Positions 1 through 11,589 of a stretch of 64,000 nucleotides of DNA are shown here, in pieces (the first letter of the stretch is position 1; every line of letters begins with the position of its first letter). Under the pieces are notes generated by a model, which was not told where the DNA came from, did no database searches, and saw nothing but the letters and a program-made list of their open reading frames with translations. Origin of the DNA: Coxiella-like endosymbiont (lineage in GTDB: Bacteria; Pseudomonadota; Gammaproteobacteria; Coxiellales; Coxiellaceae). Where the stretch lies: assembly GCF_030643785.1 (NCBI RefSeq), contig NZ_CP094378.1, positions 1,364,001-1,428,000 of the forward strand, in the 5' to 3' direction. Both the position numbers and the translations under genes were made by a program.

Positions 1-788
1 TGATCTAAATGGGCTGATGGCTGAAGAATAATTGTAGCAAAACGCTTAGCAGGATTATGCATTAACTCGGAAACCACCCCCACAGGATAACCTACTGGAT
101 AGCGCAACCCAAGCCCAGAAGACATAAAAAGGTCACCTTTTTGGATATCGCTGGTATCTGGGACATTAATCAGCATGAGCTTTTCAGAGCTTCCCAACCC
201 GACTGCAATAGCACGAATACCATTCCGGTAATCTTGGACAGGAACAGCGCTCTTAGGATCGGAAATCAACATAATATTACTCGTCAAGGGGCTCACAGCA
301 ACTACTTGCCCAATAATGCCATAAGCATCTAAAACAGGTTGCCCCAAATAAATGTGTGATTGCGTTCCCTTATCAACCATAACTTGTTGGAGATTAGGAT
401 CTAAATCCACAGCTAACAATTGGGCAACAAGCAGATGCAAGGCACCCATTCGGGAAGTCGATTTTAATAATTCTCGTAATTGGGCATTTTCTCGCTCAAG
501 AGCAAGAAGTTTCTGCAATTTCGATTCCAGTAACCACTCATGAGCCCGCAGGCGGGCATTATCCGCCATTAATTGCTGTTGAGTGGTAATATTCATACCA
601 ATCCAGTGGATTGTTTTAATAGGAGCATTCACTAAATATTGGATAGGAAGCACAACTAAGGACAAATCAGCGCGAACCTTCTGAAAAAAGCCTGCTTTTT
701 GGTCCAAAAGAATCAATATAATTGATAAACCCATAAAAATAAGGGTACGCAATCCTGGCATTGAAGAACGTTTAAAAATTAATTTAAT
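1..788 (-). CDS. mreC: Rod shape-determining protein MreC (partial, C-terminus beyond window)
   Basis: Reading the minus strand gives one uninterrupted frame that runs off the window start. It opens with a short basic segment and a membrane helix (GLRTLIFMGLSIILI), followed by a coiled-coil stretch (about residues 65-95) and the MreC beta domain (YGIIGQVVAV, then YPVGVVSE near the window edge). MreC links the MreB filament to the elongation peptidoglycan machinery across the inner membrane. It lies 44 bases downstream of mreB on the same strand, the usual mreBC operon. The start is odd: an AGAGGAAAGC ribosome site precedes GTC ATT AAA rather than ATG/GTG/TTG, and the frame is closed by a TAG just upstream. 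ATT at 788 fits the spacing; the first in-frame ATG is at 761, inside the conserved N-terminus. Family identity is confident; the start is not. Confidence 0.85.
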   Translation of the reverse strand, partial: MKLIFKRSSMPGLRTLIFMGLSIILILLDQKAGFFQKVRADLSLVVLPIQYLVNAPIKTIHWIGMNITTQQQLMADNARLRAHEWLLESKLQKLLALERENAQLRELLKSTSRMGALHLLVAQLLAVDLDPNLQQVMVDKGTQSHIYLGQPVLDAYGIIGQVVAVSPLTSNIMLISDPKSAVPVQDYRNGIRAIAVGLGSSEKLMLINVPDTSDIQKGDLFMSSGLGLRYPVGYPVGVVSELMHNPAKRFATIILQPSAHLD

Positions 789-831
789 GACGCTTTCCTC
801 TTGTTTGCCCTATCAAAATTCCCTTTAAGTA

Positions 832-1923
<1,092 letters not shown>

Positions 1924-2016
1924 TTACTTTAACCGAAAACTCAACTAGAGGAAAGGCTTAGGGACGTCAGACACGACTAATAGATCTTCAGACTGTCTTC
2001 CACTGCGCGTCTTCTG

Positions 2017-2042
2017 TATAATGCACCCCTATAATAAGGGGT
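2017..2042 (+). promoter_or_regulatory. gatC promoter -10 and leader hairpin
   Basis: TATAAT at 2017-2022 is a perfect -10 box facing gatC; no convincing -35 is seen. Just downstream, ACCCCT (2025-2030) and AGGGGT (2037-2042) form a 6-bp inverted repeat with loop ATAATA. Its 3' arm contains the AGGGG ribosome site of gatC (ATG at 2049). If transcription starts upstream of 2025 the hairpin would hide the ribosome site; if it starts at the expected distance from this -10, only the 3' arm is transcribed. Confidence 0.45.
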
Positions 2043-2048
2043 TGCATA

Positions 2049-2348
2049 ATGTCCACTTTAAACAAAAACGATATTGATAAAATTGCGAACCTAGCCAAAC
2101 TCAATATCTCTGAAAGAGAAAATCAATTGTTGGGGCAAAATTTAAATGAAATTCTTAAACTTGTGGACAAAATGAATCAGATAGATACATCGCATATCGA
2201 ACCTCTTGCACATTCCTCTAGTGAAACGCAACCTTTGAGGGAAGATATTGTCACAGAATCGAATCAACGCACTTTATTTCAAAAAAATGCGCCTCAAGTA
2301 GAGGCCGGACTTTATATGGTCCCTGTGGTTATTGAAAACGAAGAATAA
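2049..2348 (+). CDS. gatC: Asp-tRNA(Asn)/Glu-tRNA(Gln) amidotransferase subunit C
   Basis: A 99-residue protein of the GatC family, starting with the typical helix ([14 protein letters not shown]) and containing the [18 protein letters not shown] segment that wraps around GatA. GatC stabilises the GatAB amidotransferase that converts misacylated Glu-tRNA(Gln) or Asp-tRNA(Asn) to the amidated form. It is the first gene of gatC-gatA-gatB, with 11 bases before gatA. The AAGGGG ribosome site lies 7 bases before ATG. Confidence 0.95.
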   Translation: MSTLNKNDIDKIANLAKLNISERENQLLGQNLNEILKLVDKMNQIDTSHIEPLAHSSSETQPLREDIVTESNQRTLFQKNAPQVEAGLYMVPVVIENEE

Positions 2349-2359
2349 CGGATAGACAC

Positions 2360-3814
2360 ATGCATCGAAAAACCATAGTTGAATTAAGCAAAGATTTACA
2401 GGCTAAGAAAATATCAAGCATGGAACTTACGCAACATTTTTTGGATCGGATTAAAAATTTTAATCCCATATTCAACTGTTTCATCACTATTAGTGAAGAG
2501 CAAGCGTTAGTAGAAGCTAAAGCAGCCGATGCACTTTTAACTAAAGGCGAAGCAAGGCCTCTGACCGGCATCCCAATTGCCCATAAAGATATTTTCTGCA
2601 CTCAAGGAATTAAAACTAGCTGCGCATCCAAAATGCTAGACAATTTTATTGCCCCTTACGATGCTACAGTCGTAGAACGTTTGAAGGCAACAGGAACTGT
2701 TTTAATTGGCAAAACTAATATGGATGAATTTGCGATGGGTTCTTCTAATGAAAATAGTTATTACGGACTTGTCCGAAATCCGTGGGATATCAGCCGTATT
2801 CCCGGCGGCTCTTCAGGAGGCTCTGCGGCTGCTGTAGCAGCTCGAATGACTCCCGGAGCAACAGGAACTGATACGGGAGGCTCTATCCGCCAACCCGCCG
2901 CCTTGTGCGGTGTCACCGGATTAAAACCTACCTACGGACGAGTTTCTCGTCACGGCATGATTGCTTTTGCTTCAAGCTTAGATCAAGGCGGACCATTAAC
3001 TCAAACTGCTGAAGATGCCGCCTTGCTTCTCAATATTATGGCTGCTCACGACAAAAGGGATTCAACTAGCATAAAAAAAGACACTCCCGATTATTCGTCT
3101 ACATTGAACCAATCTTTAAAAGGTTTAAAAATCGGTCTCCCCAAAGAATATTTTAGTGGCGGCCTAAATTCAGCTGTAGCAGAAGCTATTGATACTGTTA
3201 AAAAAGAATTTGAAAAAATGGGTGCCGTCTTAATAGACATTAATTTACCTCACACCGAGTATGCCGCACCAGTTTACTATGTGTTAGCCCCTGCTGAGTG
3301 TTCTTCTAACCTAGCGCGCTACGATGGAGTGCGTTATGGATATCGTTGTGCTAATCCTATCGACCTCGATGATCTTTATAAACGCTCACGTACAGAAGGT
3401 TTTGGCCCAGAAGTTAAGCGCCGAATCATGGTAGGCACTTATGTGCTTTCAGCGGGATATTATGATGCTTACTACCTAAAAGCACAAAAAGTGCGCCATT
3501 TAATCAAAAATGATTTTGTGGAAGCTTTTAAGCAGGTACACGTTATTTTAACTCCTGCAACACCCACTCCGGCCTTCAAATTAGGTGAAAAAACAAAAGA
3601 CCTTGTCGCAATGTATTTGTCGGATATTTATACCATCGCCGTCAACCTCGCGGGATTACCCGCTATTGCATTTCCAGCAGGATTTATCAACCAACTCCCT
3701 ATTGGTGCCCAATTAATTGGAAATTATTTTGAAGAATCGCAGTTATTGAATATGGTACACCGTTATCAACAAGAAACCGATTGGCATAAAAAATTGCCGC
3801 CTGAGTTGAAGTAA
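2360..3814 (+). CDS. gatA: Asp-tRNA(Asn)/Glu-tRNA(Gln) amidotransferase subunit A
   Basis: 484 residues, normal length. GatA is the amidase-signature subunit that hydrolyses glutamine to supply ammonia for tRNA-dependent amidation. The Lys/cis-Ser/Ser catalytic set is present: Lys76 in [11 protein letters not shown], Ser146 in [15 protein letters not shown], Ser170 in [13 protein letters not shown]. No frame lesion. It sits between gatC and gatB (8 bases to gatB). Retention of an intact GatA beside a frameshifted gatB suggests the complex is still needed. Confidence 0.97.
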   Translation: MHRKTIVELSKDLQAKKISSMELTQHFLDRIKNFNPIFNCFITISEEQALVEAKAADALLTKGEARPLTGIPIAHKDIFCTQGIKTSCASKMLDNFIAPYDATVVERLKATGTVLIGKTNMDEFAMGSSNENSYYGLVRNPWDISRIPGGSSGGSAAAVAARMTPGATGTDTGGSIRQPAALCGVTGLKPTYGRVSRHGMIAFASSLDQGGPLTQTAEDAALLLNIMAAHDKRDSTSIKKDTPDYSSTLNQSLKGLKIGLPKEYFSGGLNSAVAEAIDTVKKEFEKMGAVLIDINLPHTEYAAPVYYVLAPAECSSNLARYDGVRYGYRCANPIDLDDLYKRSRTEGFGPEVKRRIMVGTYVLSAGYYDAYYLKAQKVRHLIKNDFVEAFKQVHVILTPATPTPAFKLGEKTKDLVAMYLSDIYTIAVNLAGLPAIAFPAGFINQLPIGAQLIGNYFEESQLLNMVHRYQQETDWHKKLPPELK

Positions 3815-3821
3815 ATTTAAG

Positions 3822-5253
3822 ATGGAATGGGAACCCGTTATTGGTTTAGAAGTTCACGTACAATTACGCACAAAATCAAAAATTTTTTCTGGTGCCTCTA
3901 CAGCTTATGGTGCTGAACCTAACACTCAAGCCTGTGCAATAGACTTAGGGTTGCCCGGCGTTTTACCTATCTTAAATAAAGAAGTCATAAAATTGGCAAT
4001 TCATTTTGGGCTTGCTATTCAAGCCACCATTGTAAACCATGCTGTTTTCGCCCGAAAAAATTATTTTTATCCCGATTTACCGAAAGGTTATCAAATAAGT
4101 CAATATGATTTACCTATTATTAAAGCCGGTCATTTGAATATTGAAACCGATGAGGGCAGTTCTAAACGCATTGGAATTACCCGTGCGCATTTAGAGGAAG
4201 ATGCAGGAAAATCTATTCATGAAGGAGTACAAGGTTACTCCGGTATCGATTTTAATCGTGCAGGCGCTCCCTTATTAGAAATTGTTTCTGAGCCGGATAT
4301 TTACTCGTCTAAAGAAGCCGTAGCTTATTTAAAAACTTTACATATGTTAGTCCGTTACATCGGTGTGAGTGATGCTAACATGCAGGAAGGTGCCTTCCGC
4401 TGCGATGTTAATATCTCTCTACGCCCCAAGGGAAAAAACAACTTGGAACACGCACAGAAATTAAAAATGTGAATTCTTTTCGGTTCGTTGAGCGTGCTGT
4501 TTTGTTTGAAGTTGCTCGACAAAAAGAACTTTTAGAAGTTGGAAAAAAATCATCCAAGAAACTCGGCTCTATGATGCAGTTCAAGATGAAACTCGGACCA
4601 TGCGCACTAAAGAAGAAGCCCACGACTATCGATATTTTCCGGACCCCGATCTACTTTCTCTTGAAATTACCGCAGAATTTATTGATTCGATTAAAAGAGA
4701 ACTTCCTGAGTTACCCGAAGAAAAACGCCGCCGCTTTCAAAAAATTTATCAGTTAGGCAGCTATGACATCCAATTGCTTACTCAGCATATGGAAATTGCT
4801 AATTATTTTGAGGCTTTATTAAAAATAGATAACTCTATTTCTCCCAAGCTCGCTGCCAATTGGATCACTGGCGATCTTGTAGCTGCGTTAAATAAAAATA
4901 ACCTTGAAATTAGTGAAAGTCCCATTAATGCGGAGCAATTAGGAGGGCTTCTACGGCGTATCGCGGATAATACATTATCCGGCAGTATGGCAAAACAAGT
5001 ATTTGAAGCAATGTGGAACACCAAAGGCAAGGCTGATGCTATTATTGAGAGTCAAGGCCTAAAACAAATCACAGACACTAGGGAGCTTGAGAAAATCATT
5101 GATGAAATTATAACGAGTAATGCTCAGCAAGTAGAAGAATACCGCTCGGGGAAAATTAAATTATTCGACTTTTTTGTCGGCCAAATTATGAAAACTACCA
5201 AGGGCAAAGCTAACCCCCAGAAAGTAACCGAGTTTTTAAAAAAGAAATTGTGA
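3822..5253 (+). pseudogene. gatB: Asp-tRNA(Asn)/Glu-tRNA(Gln) amidotransferase subunit B, two frameshifts at A-runs
   Basis: GatB binds and activates misacylated tRNA and transfers ammonia from GatA. The first frame (3822-4472) carries the GatB N-terminal catalytic domain ([28 protein letters not shown]). At 4433-4438 a run of six A needs seven (or four) to continue as [15 protein letters not shown]. At 4543-4549 a run of seven A needs eight to continue as [19 protein letters not shown], leading into the frame ending at 5253 with the [11 protein letters not shown] motif and the YqeY-like tail domain. Adding one A at each site gives 477 codons plus stop, the normal GatB length, with no other lesion. 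So this is a recently broken gene, a slippage-rescued gene, or an assembly error. Family identity is certain; functional status is open. Confidence 0.93.
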
Positions 5254-5379
5254 ATACCGTCCACTCCTCGCTCATAATTTTTACTTATCGACTTTATAAA
5301 AACAATCGATTTTATTTATTCGCTCCCTAACTCCAACTAGTTAAATAAACTTAAACAACGAACGTTGAGGAGAAAAAAC

Positions 5380-5876
5380 ATAATTAAGATTAGTAAAAAA
5401 TTTCCTAACTTTTCGTTAACCAGTGTTATTAGTAATGACATCAATAAGGAGGAAGATCTTCATTAAAGTCAACGAAAAAAGTTATCCGAACAAATCACTC
5501 GTAATATTTTTCTGGCCTAAAGATTTCACTTTTGTTTGCTCGACTGAAATCGCCGAATTTGGATGATCACATAGCGAATTTACTAATCGCGATGCACAAG
5601 CTCTAGGTATTAGTACGGATTCCGAATATGTACATTTGGCGTAACGTCGTGAAAAAGTCGCAATAATTGGGAATTCATAATAAAAATAAAGGTGCTACAG
5701 AGCGGATCACATTTATTGTTGATTCTGAACAAACCATTTGGTTTATTATGGTCAATGATTTAAATGTAGGACGTAATCCACGTGAAGTTCTGCGGGTACT
5801 TGATGCTTTACAATCTAAGGAATTATGCCCCTGCAATTGGCAAAAATGCGAAAACATCATAAATATTTCTAATTAG
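5380..5876 (+). pseudogene. ahpC: Peroxiredoxin AhpC remnant
   Basis: Broken thiol peroxidase. The start region has a good ribosome site (GAGGAG) but ATA where ATG is expected (5380-5382), then IKISKKFPNFSLTSVISND. Further on the peroxidatic-cysteine motif survives as FFWPKDFTFVCSTEIAEFG, followed by LGISTDSEYVHLA. The C-terminus is long and clear (MVNDLNVGRNPREVLRVLDALQ, then CPCNWQK). Stops and frame changes separate the pieces. It lies directly before an ahpD remnant, the usual AhpCD pair. The system reduces alkyl and hydrogen peroxides; it is clearly dead here. Confidence 0.88.
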
Positions 5877-5889
5877 TAGAATAACGATA

Positions 5890-6415
5890 TTGCAAGAATA
5901 TAAAGATAAATTACCTAAATATCCGAGAGATTTAAAATTAAATTTATCGCAGTTCTCAATGAATCCTCTAACAACTAACAACGAATTAATCCGCCAACAA
6001 ATCTTAAGAATTGCTCTGGAATTTTATTTTGCTAACAAAAATAGATCCTTAATCAAAACACATTTAATCAGGCAGAAGCAGAATTAACTAAATCAATGAT
6101 CAATGCGATGAAAGGCTCATTGATTATTATGGTAATGAATAATATTTATTACGGCTTTATTCATTTAGTCAAAGACGAAGAATATCAACGAATGCCGGAT
6201 AATTTACGAATAAATATTATCGCCAATCCCGGGGTAGACAAAAAAGACTGTGAACTCTATTTTTTCGCTGTTTTTTCCATTATTTGCTATTAATATCTGC
6301 GAATTATGTATCGATTTATGTATCGATGCCCACGTAAATACATTAGTGAAATCCGGGGTCAGAAAGCAAGTCGTTAATAAGTTTGGTTCAAGTCTCTTTC
6401 ATTGAAACGTCTGAT
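5890..6415 (+). pseudogene. ahpD: Alkylhydroperoxidase AhpD remnant
   Basis: The N-terminal part reads LQEYKDKLPKYPRDLKLNLS, and after a frame change AMKGSLIIMVMNNIYYGFIHLVKDEEYQRMP and IIANPGVDKKDCELY (quoted in pieces) show the AhpD fold. The active-site segment is damaged: the expected CxxC-IDAHV region reads CELCIDLCIDAHV, expanded by a 12-bp tandem duplication at 6304-6327. Downstream VNTLVKSGVRKQVVN is recognisable. It forms a decayed pair with ahpC, 13 bases upstream. Confidence 0.82.
6304..6327. repeat. 12-bp tandem duplication in ahpD remnant
   Basis: TTATGTATCGAT occurs twice in exact tandem, 6304-6315 and 6316-6327. It adds four codons (repeating CID) in the active-site region of the decayed ahpD. 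Confidence 0.9.
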
Positions 6416-7730
6416 TAATTTATTTATTCTGCCCCCTAAGGAGAGGGGAGAATTATTCCACAACTCCTAATTAACGTTCAGCTTAATGATTTCCCACTCT
6501 AGGGATCTTCCCCTGATTTTAATCAAAAGTTTTCTTAGAGATTGTGTCACTTTCTTTCATCCTTTCCACTTCTTCTCTTTCTTGTACCGAAAGAATAGGT
6601 CGATTATGGGCAAAAAGTGGAGCTTGACCGAAAATTTGATCATTAGAAGCAGATTGAGTTGTAATAGGCAAGATGAGTGAATTTCATCTGAATTTAAATT
6701 TATCAAAATTCGCACTTCATTTCCAGGTTTCATTTTAACTTCCAAATGAGCACAGACCAACATTTAACAAACTTTTTGACACGTATTGGATCATCTTGTC
6801 CAGTCTAATAGCTTTTAATAAGCCTTTAATCACTTCCAACTCTACCAATACTTCAGAGCTTAGAGCTTTCGGTTTGGGAGAGAAAATTATTTCCTTATTT
6901 AATCAAGACACCAAGGCAGCTCTATTACCGTCCTCAATAGAATGGAAAGACAAATAGATACATACCATTTGATAAACACTTGGATCCTATTCTTGTTCAT
7001 GGACTAATTTTTCTCTCACCTCTTCGCGCATGAGATAAGCCATCATTCCGGTTGTAGGAATTACAAAACTTTAAAAGTAGGTCTAAAGATTTAAATATTT
7101 TTATGAGTGTTACTTCAGGCTTTTGGTTACGTTCACAACTATTTGTGTACCAACACAATAAAGATAGCCGAACCAAGAGCAAAGTGCAGCAATAAATGCT
7201 ACAATAAGACATAATACAAGTTCTCCCTGGGTATTTTTGCATTGCATTCAAAAGAATGCGAAACAATCTGAATTAGAAGATCCGTTTAAGATCTATTAAG
7301 ACCTAATTTAATCAAAAAGTCATCGTATAAGGAACTCAAAATGGATATTCAACAGCCCGTTGCTGTGTCTCCCCTGGATCATTAGGAAAACTACTATCCA
7401 TATATTATTGAGCCTCTTTTATTGAGCCTCTTTCATGAGTAAATATCTCAAACCTCGATTAAGTTCTTTCCGACTAAATTTAGAACCTTCTATATCCAGT
7501 TGAATAATATTTACTATCCCAATTTTTGTTCTCTCACTAACATTGGAATCTTCTATTAAATTTTTTGGATCAATATATATGGAATCTACTTTATTTGAAA
7601 TTTAAGAACAAATTAATTCATTTTAATTTTTAATTAAATATTCTAGGAAATTAAAATTTATTTTATAAATCAATAATTTTTAAATAGCTTAATTATTTCA
7701 TACTATTAAATTCCCTGAAAGGAAGTAGCA
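6416..7730. other. Decayed intergenic stretch with an unrecognised minus-strand remnant
   Basis: About 1.3 kb with no intact gene. Between roughly 7265 and 6640 the minus strand shows gene-like pieces in shifting frames (a hydrophobic piece LVLCLIVAFIAALCSWFGYL, then GMMAYLMREEVREKL and LVELEVIKGLLKAIRLDKM), suggesting a broken membrane protein I cannot name. A GC-rich hairpin-like element (CCCCCTAAGGAGAGGGG) sits at 6425-6441. 7280-7730 is AT-rich and holds nothing I recognise, apart from the duplication at 7406-7433. Confidence 0.4.
7406..7433. repeat. 14-bp tandem duplication
   Basis: TATTGAGCCTCTTT is present twice in exact tandem (7406-7419, 7420-7433) in non-coding, decayed DNA. Confidence 0.9.
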
Positions 7731-9116
7731 GTGACAACAATTTTTTGGTTTAGATAAGATCTGCGTCTGTCAGACAGTGTAACTCTAAAAGAAGCAATGA
7801 AATCGAGTCGTAATTTAATTCCAATATAAATTTTTGACGATGAACTTAAATCCATATGCAAAGTGCAACATTAGTGGTTACATCATATAATATTTCGTCA
7901 ATAAATAAATAACATTAATATTAAAAAGAGATAATAGTAAAAAAAATACTAATAAAACTTATGAAAAAATATAAAATAAATAAAATTTAATGGAATTCTT
8001 GTTATAAATCTTATTATAGAAAATTAGATAGTCATTTAAAAAATTTATTCAGTACTATTTCCATGGAAGTTTAAAATTTTGATCCTAATCTTCTTATAGA
8101 ACGACAAAAAATTAAAAATACATCATTGAATTACTATAAAGTATTTACTCCTTGTTATAATCTAATTAGCGCTTTAATAATTCCAAGATAACCATTAAAA
8201 GTTCCTCCAAATTTATCTAAAAAGGGACCTTTCGAAACTGACAAACTAGAAGACTGGCAACTTTTACCAAAAAAACCAAACAGATCCTAGTGGAAACCTG
8301 GAGAAAAGAACACCCAAATTTTTCTTAAAAGATTTATTAAAAAAATCTCAAAAATTACCCCAATCAACGCAATCGTCCTTACATTCGCTCTATTTCACAG
8401 CTTTCTCCCTATCTCCATTTTTGAAAAATCAGCGTCTCTCAAATTTTGGCTGTGATAAATAAGGATGTGATAAATGACAAAACTTTGAGGTAGTCTGCCA
8501 ACGTTTTTCTGTATCAATTAATATAGCGTAAATTTTCTTACCATTTATTATGGAATCTTCCTAAAATCAATAAAAAAATTTTAAAACCGAATTTGAAAAT
8601 TTTAAATAGAAAAAAAATAAAAGCTGCTATAGGTTATCAAAAGTTTTGACCGTTTTATCCCATAGTCGATACTGGAATGCGCGAATTGTGGCACACAGGT
8701 CACATGCACAATCGTGTGAGAATAATCGTAGCGTCTTTTCTAGTAAAAGATTTATTAATTAATAACGAGAGGGAGAGAAACGATTTTGGAATACATTATT
8801 GGACGCAGATGTTGCTAACAATGCTCTCGGATGACAATGGATAGATGGCTCAATCCCCGATGCTACACCTTATTTTTAAATTTTTAATCGGATCTTACAA
8901 AGCAAGAAATTTGATCCGAAAGGGATTTATATCAAAAAATGGCTTCCAGAGCTCGTTAATGTGCTAACTAAATACATCCATTATCCTGCTAATATGTACC
9001 TCAATATTATTCAATCATTCAAAATTCATTTTGGAGTTGACTATCCCCACTCCTAATAATTTGCCATAGCCAAGCAAAATCTTAAGCTTTAAAAGCATAC
9101 CAAGGTTTATATTTAA
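7731..9116 (+). pseudogene. phr: Deoxyribodipyrimidine photolyase remnant
   Basis: GTG at 7731 after a GGAAG ribosome site opens MTTIFWFR, a stop, then DLRLSDSVTLKEAMKS: the photolyase alpha/beta N-terminus. Middle pieces include KLEDWQLLPKKPN and SWKPGEKN. The FAD-binding C-terminal part is clearest: [35 protein letters not shown], then [10 protein letters not shown] and IFN-ILQSKKFDPKGIYIKKW. Many stops and frame changes break it. The enzyme repairs UV cyclobutane dimers using light; its loss fits a host-internal life. Confidence 0.88.
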
Positions 9117-9539
9117 AATAATATTTCAATTATAATCTATGATTATAATACTTATAATTATATTAATGTATAAAGTGTTTTAAAACTGCTCAGGAAAGGT
9201 TATATCACGAATATTATTGGATTTCTTACCAAAGAAAATTAAAAATTTAGCAATTTTTTCGAAAATATTAAATATGAGTCCCATCGAGAAGAAATCAAGA
9301 GAAAGATGTTTCAAGATCTCTCTCAATTTCTTATTTTTCATTAAATCATAGAACAAAAGGTATTTTATCCATAACTTAAAAGAATAAAAAGATTAATTAA
9401 ATTTTTAAACAACTTATTTCAGAAGAAAAAGAGGCAGAAAAGATAATTAAAAATCTGAAGAAGACTGAAAATTTTAAAGAACGGCAAGATAAATTTTTAA
9501 AGCTTAATAAAGCAGTAGAACATCATACGACTCAAGAAG
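9117..9539. other. AT-rich decayed spacer
   Basis: About 420 bases between the photolyase and P450 remnants. It is very AT-rich. Lys/Glu-rich pieces on the plus strand near 9370-9540 may be the ruined N-terminus of the P450, but I cannot align them by eye. Confidence 0.4.
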
Positions 9540-10533
9540 AAAAAATTTTTTCCAAATAGCGCCCCACGCTGGATTGAAAAATCCTTATTTGGAGAATGAG
9601 GTGTATAACGCCCTTGATGGGAAAGCGCATGTGCATCGAAAACAGATGTTCATATCGATTATGACTGATGAGAAAATCAAAGAACTAGAGATTATTTTTA
9701 TTTCTGAATGGAAAAATCAGATATCAAAATGGAAGTCAAAAAATAAAATCGTATTATATAAAGAAATAAAAAATCTGTTAACTAAAGTTTTCTATTTATT
9801 AGTCGGCTTACCTTTATCGAAAGGAGAAGTATCTAAACGAATGCGAGAGTTAATGATGCTTTTCGATTACAAAGGATCTATAGGTTCTAAACATTGGTAT
9901 TCGAGATTCGAACTAAAAAAATCGATAAAAAAATTAAGAAAGTCATTAAAAAAATACGAATCGGTCTTTTACATTTTCTATCTGAAAACCCTGCTCATAT
10001 TATTGCGCATCACTGCGATCTCAATAATAATCTACTCAATCCAAGAATTACTGTTGTCGAATTAATTAACTTGCTAAAGCCTACCATCGCTATTTCTATG
10101 TATATTTTTTTGTAGCCTACGCTCTTCAACAATATCCTAATAGTTTACCAAGATTAAACAGTGATAACGAAAATTATTCTGATCTTTTTATTTAGGAAGT
10201 GAGAAGATTATATTCTTTTTTCTTAAAATCATCGCTTGTGTTTAAGAAGATTTCGAATGAAAAGCTTATTATTTCCTTAAAAGTACTATCCTTAAAAGTA
10301 CTAGAGTGATTTTAAATTTATATGATACCAATCACGATCCTCACATATGGAAGGATTCCGATATTTTTTGACCTGAACGATTTCATCAATGGAATAAAAG
10401 TCCGTTTAATTTTATTCCGAAATGGCATGGTGATCATTACCGTAATCATCGTTGTCCAGGAAAATGGATTGCTCTAAAGATTATGAAGGTAGTGTTAGAA
10501 TTTCTAACAAAAAATACCATACTCAATTTTTAA
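9540..10533 (+). pseudogene. Cytochrome P450 remnant (fatty-acid peroxygenase / CYP152 type)
   Basis: Pieces in order match the peroxygenase P450s: APRWIEKSLFGE at about 9562, ALDGKAHVHRKQMF at about 9611, SKGEVSKRMRELMMLFDYKG and GSIGSKHWYSR near 9870, VVELINLLKPTIAIS near 10055, RVILNLYDTNHDPHIWKD near 10310, and the haem-ligand region PFNFIPKWHGDHYRNHRCPG with the cysteine codon at 10453-10455. The short GDHYRNHRCPG motif, lacking the usual FxxGxRxC, is typical of the H2O2-using family. Stops and frame changes are numerous, and the C-terminus after FLTKNTILNF is missing. Subfamily assignment is from motif memory, not a search. Confidence 0.82.
10274..10303. repeat. 15-bp tandem duplication in P450 remnant
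   Basis: TCCTTAAAAGTACTA occurs twice in exact tandem (10274-10288, 10289-10303), adding five codons (ILKST) just before the conserved RVILNLYDTNHDP segment. Confidence 0.92.
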
Positions 10534-11289
10534 TTGGTCAATATTACTAATTAACTCCTGCTACTTACACGATAAGAATTTTCGGTATAATGCATAAACA
10601 GATTTTCCTTTATCTTTTCGGCAGGTAAATGTTGGGCATCATAACCTCGAATTGCATCTTTCTTCGGAGAAAATCCTTCCTGCTCACACCAATATTCCTT
10701 GCTTCTGAATACGCTGAGTTAATAAATAACTAGCACATTGACCTTCTTCTTGTAATTCTACTAAATCTGCTTACAACGCATACAACTACAGAATCTGGAA
10801 TATAATTTAACTAAACAAAATAGAAGCAATTCACCTATAAAACTCGTAATTAATAACTCCATTAAGCTAAAATTTTTTATTCTTTTTATAAATCTACCAT
10901 CAATGATAAAAATTAAATTTTATTTTCTCGCCAATATATTTGGATCTTGCACAGACGATGCTATCAATAATAATTTCCATTACCTTTCAGCAGAATCTGA
11001 TGATTTTCGCTATTCCAAAGTTCCAATGAATAATTGGAACGTAAGTGCTATAAAATCGATTTCAATTGAAGACTAGCTCTAGTGTAGTAGTAAGTATGGC
11101 AAAGATATTGAGCTTTCTTGATTTTAAAAAATAAAAATCCAAATATAATGCTACTTAAAATAACTCACGCAATCAGCACTTTCAGGAGCGTGAAACCAAA
11201 TGTTTTAATTATGGAAAAAGATTAGAAATATATGGATAGGATAGTATATACTTAGGACAGTAAATACCGTACAATCGGGAAGTATAACA

Positions 11290-11311
11290 TGGTTATCGTT
11301 TGGTTATCGTT
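11290..11311. repeat. 11-bp tandem duplication
   Basis: TGGTTATCGTT occurs twice in exact tandem (11290-11300, 11301-11311), in non-coding DNA. Confidence 0.88.
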
Positions 11312-11562
11312 ATAAATTGGTTAAATCGCTATCAATTGAGATTTAACATCTTAACACACGACGTTTTTTAATAAACGAATGATTTAAAAAGAATTGAATT
11401 AAAATTCTGTTTTTTGAACATTTTATTTTTTTATGATTATTTTTTATGATTAATTTAATTAAGGGCGTCTTTCCGAAGAAAGAGGGAAAAAGACTACTTA
11501 TAGAGATATTAAGTATTAAAAAATTACTATTTCTGATCACAAAAAATTGTCATGTGCTGAGG

Positions 11563-11588
11563 TTTAATTTGCCTATTTAATTTGCCTA
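11563..11588. repeat. 13-bp tandem duplication
   Basis: TTTAATTTGCCTA occurs twice in exact tandem (11563-11575, 11576-11588), just beyond the 3' end of the slipin remnant. Confidence 0.9.
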
Positions 11589-11589
11589 T

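Larger units (their letters stand above)
10534..11589. other. Decayed spacer with possible minus-strand remnant
   Basis: About 1 kb without an intact gene. On the minus strand, from about 10770 down to 10553, pieces such as ELQEEGQCASYLLTQRI and EQEGFSPKKDAIRGYDAQHL (partly in different frames) look like the C-terminal part of a lost gene that I do not recognise. The rest is AT-rich, with the tandem duplications at 11290-11311 and 11563-11588. Confidence 0.35.

Noticed and set aside
4433-4549. Programmed -1/+1 ribosomal frameshifting in gatB
   Set aside because: No slippery heptamer plus downstream structure was evident and two separate sites would be needed; homopolymer error or transcript slippage is simpler.
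9553-9575. TAGCGCCCCA string as a copy of the nrdB-associated repeat
   Set aside because: Here it encodes the APRW segment of the P450 remnant, so the match is explained by the gene and is short.
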